Shown piece after piece: positions 17,367 through 25,928 of a stretch of DNA of 64,000 nt. The position numbers were made by a program, and so were the translations under genes. Location of the stretch: assembly GCA_943371245.1 (NCBI GenBank), contig CALRTY020000012.1:1-64000 (forward strand), given 5' to 3'. The stretch comes from UBA5018 sp947463165. Lineage in GTDB: Bacteria > Cyanobacteriota > Cyanobacteriia > PCC-6307 > Cyanobiaceae. Positions within the stretch are counted from its first letter, which is position 1, and each line of letters begins with the position of its first letter. The notes under the pieces are model-generated. The model had not been told where the DNA came from. It saw only the letters and a program-made list of their open reading frames with translations, and searched no databases.

Positions 17367-18077
17367 TCAGGCTGGGTGAATACGAGTACCGATCGGCTCA
17401 CCCGCCACGGCCCGGGCGATGTTGCCAGGACCAAACAGATCAAACACCACGATGGGGATGGAATTGTCCTTGCAGAGGGCGATGGCGGCCCCGTCCATCA
17501 CCTCCAGTTCGCCGCTGAGTACCTCCAGAAACGACAGGCTTTCGTAGCGCTTGGCATCGGCGTGCTTGGCCGGGTCCTTGTCGTACACCCCATCCACCTT
17601 GGTGGCCTTGAACACCACATCGGCATTGATCTCAGCGGCGCGCAGGGCCGCCGTGGTGTCGGTGGTGAAAAACGGATTGCCGGTGCCGGCGGCGAAGATC
17701 ACCACCCGCCCCTTCTCCATGTGGCGAATGGCCTTGCGGCGGATGTAGGGCTCCGCCACCTCCTGCATCGAAATGGCACTCTGCACCCGGGTGGGCACCC
17801 CAGCCCGCTCCAGGCCATCCTGGAGCGTGATCGCGTTCATCACGGTGGCCAGCATGCCGACGTAGTCGGCCGTGGCCCGATCCATGCCGGCGGCACTGCC
17901 CTTGAGACCGCGAAAAATGTTGCCACCACCAACCACGATCGCCATTTCGGTGTTGCCCTGCACCACCTGGGCCACATCGGCGGCAATTGAGGTGACGATT
18001 TCCGGGTCGATGCCGTAGCCCTGCGCCCCCATCAGCGCTTCGCCGCTGAGTTTGAGCAGCACGCGCTGGTAAGCCAT
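17367..18077 (-). CDS. pyrH: UMP kinase
   Basis: The 236-residue kinase phosphorylates UMP to UDP. KLSGEALMG, VGGGNIFRG, the DYVGMLATVMNA block and GTGNPFFTTDTTAALRA are all standard for bacterial PyrH of the amino-acid-kinase fold. The start is the ATG giving AYQRVLLKLSGEAL. The upstream neighbour is cobO and the downstream one frr. Confidence 0.97.
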   Translation of the reverse strand: MAYQRVLLKLSGEALMGAQGYGIDPEIVTSIAADVAQVVQGNTEMAIVVGGGNIFRGLKGSAAGMDRATADYVGMLATVMNAITLQDGLERAGVPTRVQSAISMQEVAEPYIRRKAIRHMEKGRVVIFAAGTGNPFFTTDTTAALRAAEINADVVFKATKVDGVYDKDPAKHADAKRYESLSFLEVLSGELEVMDGAAIALCKDNSIPIVVFDLFGPGNIARAVAGEPIGTRIHPA

Positions 18078-18146
18078 CAACCACCGTTATTTGCCGCACC
18101 GTAGCAACTGGGTTGCTCTGGTTCCAAAGGCCCCCTAACACTTGGC

Positions 18147-18890
18147 TCAGAACTCGATGCCCGCTTGGGCCTTTACCCCCTGTTCACGGAAGGGGTGGCG
18201 CAGCAACTTCATCTCGGTGACCAGATCAGCCCGCTGCACCAGGGCCTCGGGGGCGCCGCGGCCAGTGAGGGCTACGTGGGTGAGCGGGGGCCTCAGCTCC
18301 AGGCCCTCCAGCAGCTGCTCCAGCTCCAGGTAGCCCAGCTTCAGGGCCACATTCACCTCGTCGAGCACCACCAACTTGCGCGTGGCATCGGCCAGATAGC
18401 TGCAGGACTGTCGCCAGGCCTCCTGCACCAGCATCCGATCGCGTTGGCGGTCCTGGGTTTGCCAGGTGAATCCCTCCCCGAGGGCATGCCAGTGCAGGGC
18501 ATCGCCAAACAGCTCCAGGGCCCGGGCCTCGCCGGGCTGCCAGCCCCCCTTGATGAACTGCACCACCGCCACCTGCTCGCCGTGGCCGAGGGTGCGCAGC
18601 ACCAACCCCAGCGCCGCAGTGGTCTTGCCCTTGCCGTCACCGGTGAACACCAGCACCAGCCCCTTCTCCCGGTTGCGCTCGCCGACCCGCTGCTGCTGCA
18701 CCTGTTGACGGCGGGCCATGCGGCGGCGGTAGCCCTCCTGGTCGGCCTCGGGGGCCAGAACACCACCGGGCCCGAGCTCGGCGGCCAATTGGTCCAGCTC
18801 AGCGGCCACTGGCGCAGCTGGTAGATCGCCAGGGGCCAGGTCGGCGGCGACCGCCGCGGCCGGTAGATCGCCAGGGGATGGACTGGCCAT
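18147..18890 (-). CDS. cobO: Cob(I)alamin adenosyltransferase, CobO/BtuR type
   Basis: The 247-residue enzyme attaches the adenosyl group to cobalamin or cobyrinate. It has the P-loop FTGDGKGKTTAALG, VVQFIKGGW, the Walker B-like VVLDEVNVAL and LTGRGAPEALV. The N-terminal 60 residues before the domain contain a duplicated GDLPAA-VAA unit encoded by about 42 bp of repeated DNA and are longer than in E. coli BtuR. The gene lies between the recombinase gene and pyrH on the same strand. Confidence 0.93.
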   Translation of the reverse strand: MASPSPGDLPAAAVAADLAPGDLPAAPVAAELDQLAAELGPGGVLAPEADQEGYRRRMARRQQVQQQRVGERNREKGLVLVFTGDGKGKTTAALGLVLRTLGHGEQVAVVQFIKGGWQPGEARALELFGDALHWHALGEGFTWQTQDRQRDRMLVQEAWRQSCSYLADATRKLVVLDEVNVALKLGYLELEQLLEGLELRPPLTHVALTGRGAPEALVQRADLVTEMKLLRHPFREQGVKAQAGIEF

Positions 18891-18928
18891 GGGGCAGCTC
18901 AGTAGGGGTGCCAATCTGCCGGCCCGCC

Positions 18929-20215
18929 TTAGCGAGGCGCTGCAGCTCGCCGCGCCAAAGCCGCATCCACCGCCTGCTGCTGGTCGCGGCGGGTGATCCA
19001 GTGGTGATAGGTGCGGGTGTGAATCGCCGCCGAGTGGCCCATCATCCGGGCGGCCACCGTATCGGCGAGGCCGATGTGGATGGTGCGCACCGCCCAGGCA
19101 TGGCGCAGGTCGTAGGGGGCCAGGGGCAGCTCGTAACGGCGGAACTGTTCGGCCACCCGCCGCCCCACTTGCTGCAAGGTGGTGCGGCGCAGGTCTGTGC
19201 AAACCGGCGGCAACAGGCCCCGATCCAGCCCCAGCCGCTCCAGCTCAAAACAGTTCACCCAATCGGGCTGGAAGGGCCACACCTGATGCTCGCCGGTCTT
19301 GCTGGTGGGCAGCACCCGGATCACCCGATCGCCCCCGGGGGCCAGGGCCGACAGATCGCTGAAGAACAGCTCATGGTTGCGCAGGCCATAGGTGGCCATC
19401 AGCCCATAGGCCAACCGCCAGCCGGGGTTGGGGATGCGCTCCACCGCCGCCAGGATCTGGGCATCGCTGGGCAACTGGCGAAACTGGGCCCGATGCAGTC
19501 CATAGCCACTGGCCCGCTCCCCCCAGTCGGCGGGCAAGCGCAACTGCAGATGCCGGGCCAGGGCGGCCAGGGCCGTGCCGCACTGCTGGCGACCACGGCT
19601 GGCCAGGGGATAGCTCTCCAGCACAAACTCCAGCAGGGGAATGGCCAAGGGGAGCCCCTGGGCCTCGGCGCTGCTGGCCAGGCGGCGCAGGTAGGGGAGG
19701 TAGGCCGCCGTCCAAGTGGTGCGGCTGCCGGCGGGATTGCGGCGGCGGCGGGGGTCGGCAAAAAAAGCCCGCTCAAAGCCATCCAGGGCTTTGGCGATGG
19801 CCGGCGTCGACTCCGCCATGGAGATCGCCCTGGCGGAGGAGCTGGGGGCCAGCGACCAGCGCTCCCAGCTGAAGCTGCCCCGCTGCAGCTGCTGGAGCAG
19901 TTCCCGCAGCTGCTGCTGGGCCCGCTCCAGGCCCACGGCATTGGCCGGCAAACCCAGAGAAATGCGCTGCACAGGTCGCCTGCCGCTGCCCTGGCGGCAG
20001 GGCAGCGGCCCCCTCAGGCCCAGGCGCTCGCCACGGCGCTCAAGCCGAAATGCCACTCCGCCGGCGGCCAAATTGGCATTGAGCAGCTGCAGCTGGCCAT
20101 CGAGCCCGCTGCTGGGGCCTGCATCGCCACTGCCTGCATCGCCACTGCCTTCATCGCCATTGCCCGCAAAGACATTGCCTGCGGGGAGGGTGGGGGCCGA
20201 TGGTTGCAGGAGCAA
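18929..20215 (-). CDS. Tyrosine recombinase/integrase-family protein with His-to-Tyr change
   Basis: The C-terminal half has the order of a tyrosine recombinase: YGLRNHE (first catalytic Arg), a TSKTGEH hairpin (Lys), YDLRHAWAVR (box II, second Arg), MMGHSA (His) and TRTYHHW (nucleophile Tyr). In box II the usual His of HxLR is Tyr. The N-terminal half has a helical core-binding-like domain and an Asp/Gly/Ser-rich repeat from an 18-bp DNA unit (about 20118-20165). It sits among housekeeping genes next to hemH, so it is probably a resident gene, not a prophage integrase. The start (TTG 20215) is uncertain. Confidence 0.7.
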   Translation of the reverse strand: MLLQPSAPTLPAGNVFAGNGDEGSGDAGSGDAGPSSGLDGQLQLLNANLAAGGVAFRLERRGERLGLRGPLPCRQGSGRRPVQRISLGLPANAVGLERAQQQLRELLQQLQRGSFSWERWSLAPSSSARAISMAESTPAIAKALDGFERAFFADPRRRRNPAGSRTTWTAAYLPYLRRLASSAEAQGLPLAIPLLEFVLESYPLASRGRQQCGTALAALARHLQLRLPADWGERASGYGLHRAQFRQLPSDAQILAAVERIPNPGWRLAYGLMATYGLRNHELFFSDLSALAPGGDRVIRVLPTSKTGEHQVWPFQPDWVNCFELERLGLDRGLLPPVCTDLRRTTLQQVGRRVAEQFRRYELPLAPYDLRHAWAVRTIHIGLADTVAARMMGHSAAIHTRTYHHWITRRDQQQAVDAALARRAAAPR

Positions 20216-20377
20216 GGCAGGCTTGGGCGGGCAGCCCTAGGGCGATGGAAAACCGCTGTCAGGCCAGTCGCGACCGACGGTATCGCCAAGGAACGGAATT
20301 GGCCATCAGTTCGGATTGGCCAGCTGATGGGGCAGCAGGGTTACGCTCTCAGTTCACGCGGCGGACGGAACGAGGGC

Positions 20378-21553
20378 ATGGCCAAGGTGGGCGTGCTGCT
20401 GCTGAACCTCGGTGGTCCGGAGCGGATCCAGGACGTAGGTCCTTTTCTCTACAACCTGTTTTCGGATCCGGAGATCATTCGGCTGCCGAATCCAGCCCTG
20501 CAAAAGCCCCTCGCCTGGTTGATCAGCAGCCTGCGAGCTGGAAAATCACAAGAGGCCTACCGCTCCATCGGCGGCGGTTCACCGCTGCGCCGGATCACCG
20601 AGCAGCAGGCGCGTGAACTGCAGAGCGAACTGCGCAGCCGCGGCATCGAGGCCACCAGCTACGTGGCGATGCGCTACTGGCATCCGTTCACAGAGTCGGC
20701 GGTGGCTGACATCAAAGCCGATGGCATCGACGAAGTGGTGGTGCTGCCCCTCTACCCCCACTTCTCGATCAGCACCAGTGGCTCCAGTTTCCGCGAGCTG
20801 AATCGGCTGCGACAAGCGGATCCAAAATTCTGCAAACTGCCAATCCGCTGTATTCGCAGCTATTTCGACGACCCAGGATACCTCAAGGCGATGGCAGAAC
20901 TGATTGCCAAAGACATAAGCGCCTGTCCTGATCCGGCCACGGCCCACGTGTTCTTCAGTGCCCATGGGGTACCAAAGAGCTACGTGGAGGAAGCCGGCGA
21001 TCCCTATCAGCGGGAAATCGAAACCTGTGCCGCTTTGATCATGGGCCAGTTGGCTGAGGATCTGGGCCATGGCAACCCCTACACGCTTGCCTACCAGAGC
21101 CGGGTCGGTCCGGTGGAATGGCTGAAGCCCTATACCGATGAAGCCCTGCATCAACTGGGGGAGCAGGGGATCAAGGATTTGGTGGTGGTGCCGATCAGCT
21201 TCGTGAGTGAGCACATCGAGACCCTCGAAGAAATCGATATCGAGTATCGGGAGATTGCCACCGAGGCCGGCATCACCAACTTCCGGCGGGTGCCGGCCCT
21301 GGACATCACCCCCTCCTTCATCCGTGGCCTGGCCGATCTGGTGCAGCGGGCCCTGGCCGGACCGGAGGTGAATCTGGACCAGGCGGCCGAGCTACCCCAA
21401 AAGGTGAAGCTCTATCCCCAGGACAAATGGGCCTGGGGATGGAACAACAGCTCAGAAGTGTGGAATGGTCGGCTAGCGATGGTGGGCTTTTCCGCCTTCC
21501 TGTTGGAGCTGATCAGCGGCCACGGACCGCTGCATGCGCTCGGCCTGCTCTGA
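20378..21553 (+). CDS. hemH: Ferrochelatase with C-terminal chlorophyll-binding-like segment
   Basis: The 391-residue enzyme inserts ferrous iron into protoporphyrin IX. LLNLGGPE at the start, FFSAHGVPKSYVEEAGDPY (catalytic His block) and VVPISFVSEHIETLEEID are diagnostic. About 35 residues at the C-terminus (WNGRLAMVGFSAFLLELISG) form a CAB/HLIP-like transmembrane helix as in cyanobacterial and plant type II ferrochelatases, where it links the enzyme to the thylakoid. The start is ATG 20378 before AKVGVLLLNLGG. The frame is open far upstream only because of the antisense GC pattern. Confidence 0.96.
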   Translation: MAKVGVLLLNLGGPERIQDVGPFLYNLFSDPEIIRLPNPALQKPLAWLISSLRAGKSQEAYRSIGGGSPLRRITEQQARELQSELRSRGIEATSYVAMRYWHPFTESAVADIKADGIDEVVVLPLYPHFSISTSGSSFRELNRLRQADPKFCKLPIRCIRSYFDDPGYLKAMAELIAKDISACPDPATAHVFFSAHGVPKSYVEEAGDPYQREIETCAALIMGQLAEDLGHGNPYTLAYQSRVGPVEWLKPYTDEALHQLGEQGIKDLVVVPISFVSEHIETLEEIDIEYREIATEAGITNFRRVPALDITPSFIRGLADLVQRALAGPEVNLDQAAELPQKVKLYPQDKWAWGWNNSSEVWNGRLAMVGFSAFLLELISGHGPLHALGLL

Positions 21554-21569
21554 ATTAAAAAATCTGGCG

Positions 21570-22385
21570 ATGAACAGCCTGGCAAGCACCATCCAGCCAG
21601 CGCAAAGCCAGACACAGGTTTGCCCTGAACAGATCCGCCCCGCACAGATCGGGCCAGCACCAGTAATTCCTTCAAAGACAAGCCCGGCCAGGGCCAGCCA
21701 GCCCAGGGGAAGATTGCTTCTAATGCTGGGCCTGCTGGGGGCTCTGCAGCTGCCTGCTGCGGCCGCCCAGCCTGTAGGCGCCTGGCATGCGGGGGTGTTT
21801 CCAGTAAGTGAATTCCTCAGCTACACGAGCCACTACGGCAGCCGTATTGGCCCCGGGGGCAGTGCCGAATGGCACCACGGCCTGGACATAGCCGCCCCTC
21901 TCGGCACAACGATCCGCAGCTGGTGGACCGGAGTGGTGCAAGACCTGATCGATGACGAGCGCTGCGGAATTGGCCTGGTGATTCGTTCTGGTGCTTACGA
22001 GCACGTGTATTGCCACCTGGCCGGCAGGGTTGAGGCGGGCAGTTTGCGCAGCGGCCCCGTGACCCTGGTGCCTGGCCAGTGGTTGCGGGCGGGCCAACCA
22101 ATCGGCCAGGTGGGCATGAGTGGCCGCACGACGGGCCCCCACCTGCACTGGGGTCTGCGGTATCGGGGCAGCTGGCTGGATCCAGCCCGGATCCTGCGGG
22201 CCATGGCTGAAAGCCGGCGAGCTCTAGCTGAAAGCCGGCGAGCACTAGTTGAAAGCCGGCGAACACTGACTGAAAGCCGGCGAGCACCAGCTCAAAACCA
22301 GCGCGAAATAGCTGAAAATCAGAGGCGAGCTCGGGTGGTGGCACCAAAAGGCCCCTACGGCCCTAGTGTTGCCTCATTCCGTTAG
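21570..22385 (+). CDS. M23-family peptidase (LytM/NlpD-like), exported
   Basis: The 271 residues have a signal or anchor segment (about residues 48-65, RLLLMLGLLGALQLPAAAA) and an M23 domain with the zinc ligands in HHGLDIAAP (His and Asp) and HLHW. Such enzymes cut peptidoglycan cross-links. The C-terminal 60 residues hold four near-perfect 7-residue repeats, ESRRALA / ESRRALV / ESRRTLT / ESRRAPA, from a 21-bp DNA unit (about 22207-22290); the end is basic. The start is ATG 21570, 16 bp after hemH. Confidence 0.85.
   Translation: MNSLASTIQPAQSQTQVCPEQIRPAQIGPAPVIPSKTSPARASQPRGRLLLMLGLLGALQLPAAAAQPVGAWHAGVFPVSEFLSYTSHYGSRIGPGGSAEWHHGLDIAAPLGTTIRSWWTGVVQDLIDDERCGIGLVIRSGAYEHVYCHLAGRVEAGSLRSGPVTLVPGQWLRAGQPIGQVGMSGRTTGPHLHWGLRYRGSWLDPARILRAMAESRRALAESRRALVESRRTLTESRRAPAQNQREIAENQRRARVVAPKGPYGPSVASFR
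22207..22290 (+). repeat. Four in-frame 21-bp tandem repeats in the M23 peptidase gene
   Basis: The unit GCTGAAAGCCGGCGAGCACTA is repeated four times with a few substitutions (near 22207, 22228, 22249, 22270). Each encodes one ESRRALx heptad. A fifth and sixth degenerate unit (CAAAACCAGCGCGAA, GAAAATCAGAGGCGA) follow. Confidence 0.85.
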
Positions 22386-22415
22386 GTGGTCAGGCAAACC
22401 TGGCCCATCGCAGCC

Positions 22416-24344
22416 GTGACGCTCACGCCCCTCACTCCTGCGGTCAAGTCCGCCGCCGTTGTCAGCGCCACAGCCAGCGCAGCGGCCAGCTCAGCCGCAG
22501 CGGCGATACCGGCCAACGCCGCATCCCCTGCCAGTAATGGCCCGATCCGGGTCAGTGGCGCCTATGCGCTGATGGATGCCCTGCATCGCCACGGGGTGTC
22601 CCACATTTTTGGCTACCCCGGCGGGGCGATCCTGCCGATCTACGACGAACTGCATAAGGCAGAAGCCCGGGGCTGGCTGAAGCACATACTGGTGCGCCAT
22701 GAGCAGGGCGGCACCCATGCCGCCGATGCCTATGCCCGGGCCACCGGGCGGGTGGGTGTCTGCTTCGGCACCTCCGGCCCTGGCGCCACCAATCTGGTTA
22801 CGGGCATCGCCACCGCCCAGATGGATTCGGTGCCGATGGTGGTGATTTCAGGCCAGGTGCCCCGGGCCTCAATTGGCACCGATGCCTTCCAGGAAACCGA
22901 TATCTTCGGCATCACCCTGCCCATCGTCAAACACTCCTGGGTGGTGCGCGACCCCCGGGACATCGGCAGGATCGTGGCCGAAGCCTTCCTGATCGCCTCC
23001 ACCGGTCGCCCTGGACCCGTGTTGATCGACGTGCCAAAGGATGTGGGCACCGAGCAGTTCGACTACCTGCCGGTGGAACCCGGCAGCGCCATCCCAGCCG
23101 GTTTTCAGCTGCCCCCCAGCCCCAGCGCCGCCGCCATTGACGCCGCGGCCCAACTGCTGAGGCAGGCCCGCCGGCCGCTGCTCTACGTGGGTGGCGGTGC
23201 CATCAGCGGCGCTGCCCATGGGCCGCTGCTGGAGCTGGCGGAACGCTTCCGCCTGCCCGTAACCACCACCTTGATGGGTAAGGGAGCTTTTGATGAGCGC
23301 CACCCCCTGGCCGTGGGCATGCTGGGCATGCACGGCACCGCCTATGCCAACTTTGCCGTTACTGAATGCGATCTGCTGATCGCCGCCGGGGCCCGCTTTG
23401 ACGATCGGGTGACCGGCCGTCTCGATGGCTTTGCGCCCAGGGCCCAGGTGATCCACATCGACATCGATGCCGCCGAAATGGGCAAAACCCGCCTGCCAGA
23501 CGTGGCCGTGGTGGGCGATGTCAAGGCCGCCCTGGAGGCCCTGCTGGCTGTCACCAGCGGCGAGGATTCCCAGGGCCGCACCGAAGCCTGGCTGGAGCGA
23601 ATCAATAGCTGGAAACAGCATTATCCGCTGGTGGTGCCACCGCCTGAGGGGGAGATTGCCCCTCAAGAGGTGGTGGTGGCTCTGAGGGAACTTGCGCCCG
23701 ATGCCTTCTTCACCACCGATGTGGGCCAGCATCAGATGTGGGCAGCCCAATTTCTGCTCAATGGCCCGCGCCACTGGATCAGTTCGGCTGGCCTCGGCAC
23801 CATGGGCTTTGGCATGCCCGCCGCCATGGGTGTGCAGGTGGCCTTCCCCGAGGAGCAGGTGGTCTGCGTGGCCGGGGACGCCTCGATCCTGATGAATATT
23901 CAAGAGCTGGGCACCCTCAGTCAATACAAACTGCCGGTGAAGGTGGTGGTGCTCAACAACGGCTGGCAGGGCATGGTGCGCCAGTGGCAGGAGAGTTTTT
24001 ACGAAGAGCGTTACTCGGCCTCCGAGATGACCGGCGGCATGCCCAACTTCCAGGCCTTGGCCGAGGCCTTCGGGGTGCGGGGCGTCACCATCAGCGATCG
24101 GGCCAACCTGCGCTCCCAACTGCAGGAGGCCCTGCTGCACCCCGGCCCTGCCTTTATCGATGTAAAGGTGCGCCGCAACGAAAACTGCTACCCGATGGTG
24201 CCCCCCGGAGCTAGCAACGCCCAGATGGTGGGCCTGCCCAGCCACCCGGAACTGGCGATAGACACCATCCGCACCTGCGGCAGTTGCGGCAATCACACCG
24301 CCAGTGCCCACCTGTTCTGCCCCAGTTGCGGCGCCAAGCTCTGA
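22416..24344 (+). CDS. ilvB: Acetolactate synthase large subunit with C-terminal zinc ribbon
   Basis: This thiamine-diphosphate enzyme makes acetolactate or acetohydroxybutyrate, the first common step of branched-chain amino-acid synthesis. The N-domain has IFGYPGGAILPIYD and the catalytic Glu in RHEQGGTHAADAYARATG; the C-domain has the ThDP motif GDASILMN...VVLNN. A low-complexity Ala-rich leader precedes ALMDALHRHGV; I start at GTG 22416. After the usual C-terminus a CGSCG...FCPSCGAKL zinc ribbon is appended, an uncommon feature. The small subunit gene is not in this window. Confidence 0.95.
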   Translation: MTLTPLTPAVKSAAVVSATASAAASSAAAAIPANAASPASNGPIRVSGAYALMDALHRHGVSHIFGYPGGAILPIYDELHKAEARGWLKHILVRHEQGGTHAADAYARATGRVGVCFGTSGPGATNLVTGIATAQMDSVPMVVISGQVPRASIGTDAFQETDIFGITLPIVKHSWVVRDPRDIGRIVAEAFLIASTGRPGPVLIDVPKDVGTEQFDYLPVEPGSAIPAGFQLPPSPSAAAIDAAAQLLRQARRPLLYVGGGAISGAAHGPLLELAERFRLPVTTTLMGKGAFDERHPLAVGMLGMHGTAYANFAVTECDLLIAAGARFDDRVTGRLDGFAPRAQVIHIDIDAAEMGKTRLPDVAVVGDVKAALEALLAVTSGEDSQGRTEAWLERINSWKQHYPLVVPPPEGEIAPQEVVVALRELAPDAFFTTDVGQHQMWAAQFLLNGPRHWISSAGLGTMGFGMPAAMGVQVAFPEEQVVCVAGDASILMNIQELGTLSQYKLPVKVVVLNNGWQGMVRQWQESFYEERYSASEMTGGMPNFQALAEAFGVRGVTISDRANLRSQLQEALLHPGPAFIDVKVRRNENCYPMVPPGASNAQMVGLPSHPELAIDTIRTCGSCGNHTASAHLFCPSCGAKL

Positions 24345-24349
24345 ACAGC

Positions 24350-24745
24350 ATGGGAACCGCCTTGCGCCTGGGGCCGCTGTTTGCGGGACTGCTCACCCTG
24401 CTGATCTGGCTTGCACCAGGGGCGGCAGCGGCGGCTGAGGTGCTGGTGGTGCGTACGGCCACCCTGCTGCAGGTGGGCGATAGCAACCGCAGCTACACCG
24501 TGGAGCTGGCCTGCCTCAGCGTTGCCCCAGAAAAACAGCAGCAGGCCCTGGCCTGGCTGCGTCGGGAGCTGCCCAGGCGCAGCCGCGTAAACCTCAGACC
24601 GCTGGGCAGCCACGACGGCATTTTGCTGGCCAGGGTGCAAAAACTAGGTTCCGCCAACGATTTGGCCAGCGGCCTGATCGCTGCCGGCCAGGCCAGCAAT
24701 CAAACCGATGCCCCCGGCTGCGGTTCCCCTCCAACTCCGAGCTGA
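24350..24745 (+). CDS. Exported staphylococcal-nuclease-like small protein
   Basis: The 131 residues begin with a signal peptide (about 1-28, LFAGLLTLLIWLAPGAAAA). The body reads VLVVRTATLLQVGDSNRSYTVELACLSV...ALAWLRRELPRRSRVNLRPLGSHDGILLARV, resembling the beta-barrel of SNase-like proteins. Catalytic Arg/Glu positions are not clearly kept. The ATG is 5 bp after ilvB, suggesting co-transcription. The assignment is by resemblance only. Confidence 0.55.
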   Translation: MGTALRLGPLFAGLLTLLIWLAPGAAAAAEVLVVRTATLLQVGDSNRSYTVELACLSVAPEKQQQALAWLRRELPRRSRVNLRPLGSHDGILLARVQKLGSANDLASGLIAAGQASNQTDAPGCGSPPTPS

Positions 24746-24757
24746 ACCTCCCCCTAG

Positions 24758-25039
24758 ATGAGCCTCAACCGCACCGCCAAGGGCATCGTGCTAGTCCCCT
24801 GCCTGCTGTTGGGGGGTTGTTTCTTGGCCGCCGCCGCCTGGAGTGACGGGGCCGCCAGCGCCAACCGCCCCCTGGCCCTGGCCCTGGGGGCCGCCCTACT
24901 AGGTGCCGGCCTGCTTACCCAGGTGCTGCCAGAACAGCAAAAAACCAGCCAAATGACCAGCGATGCAACTGAAGCTCAAGCTGCAGATCCCCAAGTAGCT
25001 CAAGCTGCAGACCCCCAAACAAAATCCCAACAGCCATAA
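24758..25039 (+). CDS. Small lipoprotein or membrane protein, unknown
   Basis: The 93 residues have a short basic start, a lipobox-like LLLGGC, a second hydrophobic segment (LALALGAALLGAGLLTQVL) and a tail with a repeated QAADPQ unit (QAADPQVAQAADPQ) from repeated DNA near 24970-25015. The start is 12 bp after the nuclease-like gene. It could be a lipoprotein or a two-helix membrane protein. No family recognised. Confidence 0.55.
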   Translation: MSLNRTAKGIVLVPCLLLGGCFLAAAAWSDGAASANRPLALALGAALLGAGLLTQVLPEQQKTSQMTSDATEAQAADPQVAQAADPQTKSQQP

Positions 25040-25326
25040 ATCTGACCATTACTGGGCTAGCAACTGCTGCTGTTTACTAAGCAACTGCCCCTGCAGGGTG
25101 GTCAGCCACCACCGCTGTTGGTTTAGCAACTGATATTGCCGGGTCAACCGCTGATAGTGGGGAATCCACTCGCCATGTTGTGCCATCCACTGGTACTGGG
25201 TAGCACTGGACCTATTGGGGCGGCAGCAATTCAAGGGCCAGAGACCGCCCCCAGAACCGCCGATTAAATCAGGGCTCAGCACTGCCCATGGACCAAGGGC
25301 CCAGGGCCTGCCGAACCCTGCCGAAC

Positions 25327-25764
25327 TCACTTCTTCTGGCCGGGGGCCTGAGCTGGAGCGGCTTTCTGTAACTGGGCAATCACCTTGTCAACCACTTCCT
25401 TATCGGTGGCAGGCAGCTTATCGTAGCAACCCTGACGAACCCAGCGCACAATTTGAATATAGCTACCCTGCACCAATTGCTCATTGCCCAGCTTGCCGGA
25501 ACCAACACCGGCGATCTCGGAGCCATGTCTATTGGCAATCACATAGGCCACCATTCTGCTATTTGCCACCAAAGACTTGGTGATCGGCACCTGTTCACTT
25601 ACCGCCAAATCGCAGACGGATACAGCTCCCATGGTGCTGTAGAGGTTCACCTCCTCCTGGGATGCGGGCTTGGTGGCGGCTCCCTGGGCCAGCACTGGGG
25701 CGGCAGGCATGGTCACCAGTGCCATCGACGAGGCAGCCAGGGCGAGCAGGGTGGAGCGAAGCAC
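25327..25764 (-). CDS. Exported cyanobacterial protein of unknown function
   Basis: The 145 residues have a clear signal peptide (LLALAASSMALVTMPAAPVLAQ). The mature part has two cysteines (VSVCDLAVSEQ and RQGCYDKLP) that may form a disulfide, NLYSTMGAVSVCDL, and a C-terminal helix KEVVDKVIAQLQKA. I recognise it as a small secreted protein typical of picocyanobacteria but know no function. The 5' end faces the ppsA upstream region. Confidence 0.7.
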   Translation of the reverse strand: MLRSTLLALAASSMALVTMPAAPVLAQGAATKPASQEEVNLYSTMGAVSVCDLAVSEQVPITKSLVANSRMVAYVIANRHGSEIAGVGSGKLGNEQLVQGSYIQIVRWVRQGCYDKLPATDKEVVDKVIAQLQKAAPAQAPGQKK

Positions 25765-25766
25765 AG

Positions 25767-25928
25767 TTAGGGGAATTGGAGCGAAGTCACCACTGTGGCA
25801 TCGATGACAGCCCCAAAGCAGTGCGCCGGATTGCAGGCTGGATGCACCTGGTTCAGGGCGAGATCTCCCAGCAGCCGCTGCCAGCGCCGCGCCCTGGACA
25901 GATTCAAGTCAGCAGTCAATGTCGCCAT
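25767..25928 (-). CDS. Possible small protein upstream of ppsA (weak)
   Basis: A 53-codon frame on the minus strand fills the gap between the exported protein and ppsA and starts with ATLTADLNLSRARRWQRLLGDL. It overlaps the ppsA start codon in antisense and ends 2 bp before the next minus-strand gene. It could be a real small gene, or simply the untranslated region of its neighbours. Confidence 0.25.
   Translation of the reverse strand: MATLTADLNLSRARRWQRLLGDLALNQVHPACNPAHCFGAVIDATVVTSLQFP

Noticed and set aside
18878..20377. Long open frame on the plus strand opposite cobO and the recombinase, continuing into hemH
   Set aside because: It has no domain, reflects the third-position GC of the genes on the other strand, and real hemH homology begins only at 20378.
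22207..22290. CRISPR-like 21-bp repeats
   Set aside because: No spacers between units; in-frame heptad repeats of a peptidase tail.
22869..24311. 480-codon antisense frame opposite ilvB
   Set aside because: His/Gly-rich low-complexity translation typical of a GC-driven shadow; ilvB is certain.
25049..25330. 93-codon minus-strand frame next to the exported protein
   Set aside because: Its Gln/Leu-rich end is produced by repeated AGCAACTG words and the N-terminal part has no protein-like character; not enough to call a gene.
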